Shown here in pieces: positions 5,689 to 9,057 of a stretch of 9,057 bases of DNA; position 1 is the stretch's first letter, and every line of letters starts with the position of its first letter. This DNA comes from Brevundimonas vancanneytii. Its GTDB lineage: Bacteria > Pseudomonadota > Alphaproteobacteria > Caulobacterales > Caulobacteraceae. The notes under the pieces were generated by a model. The model did not search any database, was not told where the DNA came from, and saw nothing but the letters and a program-made list of their open reading frames with translations. The DNA is taken from positions 1 to 9,057 of the forward strand of contig CAMCIP010000089.1 of NCBI GenBank assembly GCA_945874855.1, in the 5' to 3' direction. The translations under genes and the position numbers were made by a program.

Positions 5689-7926
5689 ATGTCGAACCGC
5701 TCACTGCTCCTCACGACGGGCCTGACGCTCGGGCTGGCGATCGCGCTCCAGGCGGCCCCGGCCCTTGCCCAGAACCGGCCGGGCCCGACGCCCCCGCCGC
5801 CCCCGCCGGCCGATGCCGAGGCAGATGGGAAGGAGGACGCGACCGAGGTGGACGAGGTCGTGGTCCAGGGCGTCCGGCCGGACATCCTGAGCCAGGCCGA
5901 CCGCCTCAGCTACAATGTCACCAACGACCTTCAGGCCCAGTCGGGCTCGGTTGCCGACGTCCTGCGTAACGTCCCCGGCGTCGAGGTCGACCTCCAGGGC
6001 AACGTCAGCCTGCGCGGGGACGGCAATGTCACCATCCTCATCGACGGCCGCCCCTCGGCCATGTTCTCGGGCGGCAGCCGGGCCGACGCCCTCCAGGCCA
6101 TGCCGGGCGGCACGCTGGAACGTGTCGAGGTCATCACCAATCCGTCGGCCGCCTTCAGCCCCGAAGGCTCGGGCGGCATCATCAACCTCGTGACGAAGAA
6201 GACGCCCCAGTCGGCCCAGGCCACACAGTCCGGCACACTGCGCCTCGGCTATGGTGGCGAGGGGCGCTACAACGCCTCTGTCAGCGGCAGCCGTCGCGCC
6301 GGGGCGCTGACGATCGCGGGCGACCTCGGCTACCGGAACCAGGAAGGCGAGAATGTGAGCGCGCGCGACCGGTTCCGTCCGGGCGCGACGCCCGCCGACG
6401 AGCGGCTCGAACAGAACCGCGCTGTGAACGACGGCCGTTTCCAGTCGAAGAACGGCCGCCTCAGCGCCGACTACGACCTGAATGATCGTGACCGGATCAG
6501 CGGCGAGGTGGGCTATCGCGAGTTCGACATCTCGGGCGAGGGCGTCGAGACCTTCACGCGGCGGAACGGGACCGGGGGGCTTCTGGACGCCTACGCCCGC
6601 GACGGGACCAACGCGTTCGGAAACGCCGGCTTCAACGCCCGGACCACCTGGCGGCGCAAGTTTGAGGGCAACCAGCACGAGCTGGTGGTGGACCTCGAGC
6701 TCAGCCAGTTCGAGAATGACCGCCTCACCGAGGCCTTCACCGACTATACGGCGGGCACCGGCACGGATTTCGCGGAGCGGATCGGCGGCGGATCGACGTC
6801 CGACGAATGGGGCGTCAAGGCCGAATACACCCGCCCCATGGGTGAACGCCGCAATCTGCGGATCGGATATGAACTCGACGTCGAGGACGACGTGTTCGAG
6901 AATTTCGGCTTCCGTGGAGCCACCTTCGGCAGCCTTGCGCCGGTCGCGAACCTGAACAGCGAGTTCCGGTACGAAGAAACGATCCACGCCGCCTTCATCA
7001 CCCACGACCGGCCGTTCGGCGAGCTCGATGTCCAGTTCGGGCTGCGTCTGGAGCAGGTCGAGTTCGAGATCGACCAGGTGACCCAGAACGTCCAGGCGTC
7101 GCGCGACTATTTCCGCGCCTATCCGACCCTGAATTTCGGCTACCAGCTCACCGAAAGCCAGCGTCTGCGGGGCGGTTACAGCCGCCGGATCTCGCGGCCG
7201 CAACCGCAGGACCTGAACCCGTTCACGACCTATATCGACGTGCAGAACCTGCGCCGCGGCAACCCGGACCTCGATCCGGAGATCACCGACAGCTTCGAAC
7301 TGGGCTGGCAGATGCGCCAGGGCCGGACCTTCTATGCGGCGACGCTGTTCTATCGCGACAGCTCGGGCGGCGTGACCGACGTCGTGCAGGACCTCGGCAA
7401 CGGGGTGGTGCTGACGACGCGCGAAAACCTCGGAGAGTCGCAGCGGACCGGCATTGAGTTTATTGCCAACGGCCAGCTGCCCGCGGGGATCAGCTACAAT
7501 GTCTCGGGGACCTTCCTGCAGAACGACATTTTCGTGCCGGGCGTGGCGGGATCGGACCGCAGCGGCACGACCGCCAGTGTGCGCGCCTCGCTCAACTGGC
7601 AGCCGACCGAGGTCGACTTCTTCCAGGTCAACGGCTTCTACAACGGCGAACAGCTTCAGGCGCAGGGCTATCGTGAGCCGTTCGGCGTCCTGAACCTCGG
7701 CTATCGTCGCAAGCTGACCGACGACCTCAGCCTGACCCTGACGGGGGTGAATGTGCTGGATACCGCGGAGCAGACGGTGGTGATCGACACGGCGGACTTC
7801 AGCGACCGGGCGACCAACCGCTTCCAGGAGCCGTCCTACTTCATCGGCCTGACCTGGAATTTCGGCGGGGGGCCGCGCCGTCCCGAGCCGGCCTTCGACT
7901 TCAACACCGGTGGCGGGCCGGGCTGA
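5689..7926 (+). CDS. TonB-dependent outer-membrane receptor, OMP beta-barrel family
   Basis: 745 residues. A signal peptide ends at ALA-27. A proline run (PTPPPPPPAD, 33-42) and an acidic stretch lead to a TonB-box-like EVDEVVVQG (53-61). The plug (~65-175) carries VADVLRNVPGVEVD, GNVSLRGDGNVTILIDGRP (a standard plug core), LERVEVITNPSAAFSPEGSG and GIINLVTKK. The remaining ~570 residues form a beta barrel rich in alternating aromatic and charged strands, including SQRLRGGYSRRISRPQPQDL and NPDLDPEITDSFELGW. The last strand is YFIGLTWNF (717-725), then a 20-residue Gly/Pro tail. The NPSA-x-F and GSGGIINLVTKK wording resembles the OMP_b-brl_3 group rather than classic siderophore receptors. Such proteins import large substrates using TonB-ExbBD energy. 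The substrate is unknown; a link to peptide uptake is suggested only by the M28 peptidase next door. The start has AGG 9 bases upstream. Confidence 0.92.
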   Translation: MSNRSLLLTTGLTLGLAIALQAAPALAQNRPGPTPPPPPPADAEADGKEDATEVDEVVVQGVRPDILSQADRLSYNVTNDLQAQSGSVADVLRNVPGVEVDLQGNVSLRGDGNVTILIDGRPSAMFSGGSRADALQAMPGGTLERVEVITNPSAAFSPEGSGGIINLVTKKTPQSAQATQSGTLRLGYGGEGRYNASVSGSRRAGALTIAGDLGYRNQEGENVSARDRFRPGATPADERLEQNRAVNDGRFQSKNGRLSADYDLNDRDRISGEVGYREFDISGEGVETFTRRNGTGGLLDAYARDGTNAFGNAGFNARTTWRRKFEGNQHELVVDLELSQFENDRLTEAFTDYTAGTGTDFAERIGGGSTSDEWGVKAEYTRPMGERRNLRIGYELDVEDDVFENFGFRGATFGSLAPVANLNSEFRYEETIHAAFITHDRPFGELDVQFGLRLEQVEFEIDQVTQNVQASRDYFRAYPTLNFGYQLTESQRLRGGYSRRISRPQPQDLNPFTTYIDVQNLRRGNPDLDPEITDSFELGWQMRQGRTFYAATLFYRDSSGGVTDVVQDLGNGVVLTTRENLGESQRTGIEFIANGQLPAGISYNVSGTFLQNDIFVPGVAGSDRSGTTASVRASLNWQPTEVDFFQVNGFYNGEQLQAQGYREPFGVLNLGYRRKLTDDLSLTLTGVNVLDTAEQTVVIDTADFSDRATNRFQEPSYFIGLTWNFGGGPRRPEPAFDFNTGGGPG

Positions 7927-7935
7927 GACCGCCCG

Positions 7936-7952
7936 GGCCCGTTCAGCGGGTC
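7936..7952. terminator. Possible bidirectional terminator hairpin
   Basis: GGCCCG-TTCAG-CGGGTC can fold as a 6-base stem (one G-T pair) with a 5-base loop, in the 24-base gap between the convergent receptor and peptidase genes and touching the peptidase stop codon. No T-run follows on either strand, so it is at best a weak or pause-type terminator. Confidence 0.3.
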
Positions 7953-9057
7953 ACTTGCCGAAGATGCTGTCGGCCTTCCACGTCGGCCGGGCCGGGTCGT
8001 TGGCGACCCTCAGCGCCAGGCCGATAATGAAGTCGTGCAGGCGAATTTCGTCCTCGGTGAAGATCGGCGTCGTCGTCAGGTCGTCGGTCGGCTTGTGATA
8101 GTGGGTCTCGTTGAAGGTCCGGATCGTCGCCGCCTCCGGCGTATTGGCCGCAAAGCCGAACTTGAACGCCACGGCCGGGATCCCTGCGGCGATGAAGGAA
8201 TACTGGTCGGACCGGATGAACCGGTTCTCGGCGGGGAAGGGATCGGGCGTCAGCGGCAGGCCCATCTGCGCGCTCACCACCCGGGCATGGTCGCCGAAGG
8301 TGCTCTCCGTGGCCCCCAGCACATTGATCCCCGTCAGCGGGATGATCGGCAGGGCCATGTCATAGTTCAGATTGCCCACGATGCTCTCGCGCGGCACGGT
8401 CGGATTGGCCACGAAGGCACGCGACCCGAGCAGCCCCCGCTCTTCCGCCGTCACGATGACGAAGAGCACCGAACGCCTTGGCCGGGCCGCGATCAGCTGC
8501 TCGGCGATGTCCAGTTGGGCGGCGACGCCTGAGGCATTGTCCAGGGCCCCGTTGTAGATGGCGTCGCCATTGACCGGCTCCCCGATGCCGTAGCCGTCCA
8601 GGTGCGACGTCATGACCACATACTCATCCGCCAGATCCGGATCGGAGCCGGGCAGCAGGCCGATCACATTGGGCGAGATCACCGCCACGCTGGTGGCGGT
8701 GAACCGGCCAGCCAGTCTTGCGTCCAGGGGAAAGCTCGTCATGCGGGCCCCCGTACGGGCGTCGGCGACGATCTGGTCCAGCGACTTCGGCGCGCCGGCG
8801 AACAGTCCGGCGGAATGGTCGGGATGCAGGATGATCTCGGCGAAGGGGGCCTCTCCGGTGTCGGCGAAGAAGCCCGGCCGCGCCGCGCCGCGCGTCACCC
8901 CGGTCCACATGCGCGCGGCGTCGGCCTGCGGCGGGATCAGGCTGATGGTGCCCACGGCCCCGCGGGACATCAGGCCCGCCGTGCGTTGGGCACGCGCATG
9001 GGTCAGGGTCAGGGTCGGCATGCCCGTGGGGGCGCCGTTGATGAAGACGGCGATCTT
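7951..9057 (-). CDS. M28 family zinc peptidase, C-terminal part (runs off right edge)
   Basis: 368 codons are visible; the frame is open to the right edge (KIAVFINGAPTG precedes the first internal Met), so the N-terminus and any signal peptide are missing. M28 enzymes are two-zinc aminopeptidases or carboxypeptidases, often exported. The zinc-site pattern is complete: His in MTSHLDGYG (codon 8604-8602), Asp in GALDNASGV (8541-8539), the Glu pair in VTAEERGLLGS (8445-8440, general base and ligand), Asp in NLNYDM (8361-8359) and His in THYHKPTDD (8097-8095). The ~110 residues before the peptidase core, with GAVGTISLIPP and IILHP, look like a protease-associated (PA) domain inserted before the catalytic half, as in many exported M28 proteins. 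It ends in KADSIFGK. It converges on the TonB receptor with 24 bases between the stops. Substrate preference cannot be read from the sequence. Confidence 0.92.
   Translation of the reverse strand, partial: KIAVFINGAPTGMPTLTLTHARAQRTAGLMSRGAVGTISLIPPQADAARMWTGVTRGAARPGFFADTGEAPFAEIILHPDHSAGLFAGAPKSLDQIVADARTGARMTSFPLDARLAGRFTATSVAVISPNVIGLLPGSDPDLADEYVVMTSHLDGYGIGEPVNGDAIYNGALDNASGVAAQLDIAEQLIAARPRRSVLFVIVTAEERGLLGSRAFVANPTVPRESIVGNLNYDMALPIIPLTGINVLGATESTFGDHARVVSAQMGLPLTPDPFPAENRFIRSDQYSFIAAGIPAVAFKFGFAANTPEAATIRTFNETHYHKPTDDLTTTPIFTEDEIRLHDFIIGLALRVANDPARPTWKADSIFGK

Noticed and set aside
4800..5885. A 361-codon minus-strand open frame across lipB and the receptor 5' end
   Set aside because: It overlaps the clear LipB active-site motifs on the other strand and shows no domain of its own.
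5701..7203. A 500-codon open frame on the minus strand inside the TonB receptor gene
   Set aside because: It is fully antisense to a well-supported receptor, its protein is low in recognisable motifs, and long antisense frames are expected in GC-rich coding DNA.

Overview
The window is high-GC, densely coded DNA that looks like a chromosomal segment from an alphaproteobacterium of the Caulobacterales, with Brevundimonas- or Caulobacter-like protein sequences. The strongest pointer is a gene with the full SpmX layout: a phage-type muramidase domain, a proline-rich acidic linker and two C-terminal membrane helices. SpmX is the developmental protein that places the kinase DivJ at the stalked pole. 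There are no insertion sequences, integrases, CRISPR arrays or obvious composition breaks. Most of the window is ordinary core genome.

Layout. Positions 1-3611 are read on the minus strand, in transcription order: tRNA-Leu(GAG), the Mg2+ channel gene mgtE, spmX, and the 5' part of an isovaleryl-CoA dehydrogenase gene (ivd) that runs off the left edge. A good sigma-54 (-24/-12) promoter match lies between mgtE and spmX, so spmX is probably transcribed on its own. This matches the known sigma-54/TacA control of spmX in Caulobacter. To the right of the tRNA, a plus-strand gene encodes an exported histidine phosphatase (3761-4435). It converges on a very small minus-strand gene for a lone FliN/SpoA domain (4457-4708), which is divergent from lipB (4785-5525, octanoyltransferase of lipoate synthesis). 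A TonB-dependent outer-membrane receptor follows (5689-7926). It converges, across 24 bases, on a partial minus-strand M28 zinc aminopeptidase (7951-9057), whose N-terminus lies beyond the right edge.

How the parts relate. The genes do not form one system. Three themes can be seen: polar development and motility (spmX and perhaps the FliN-like protein), core metabolism (ivd, lipB, mgtE, tRNA), and envelope or scavenging functions (exported phosphatase, TonB-dependent receptor, M28 peptidase). The points most worth a second look are the sigma-54 promoter of spmX, the altered catalytic site and internal linker repeat of SpmX, the isolated FliN-like domain, and a small perfect palindrome between the tRNA and phosphatase genes. 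I found no convincing undescribed multi-gene system.
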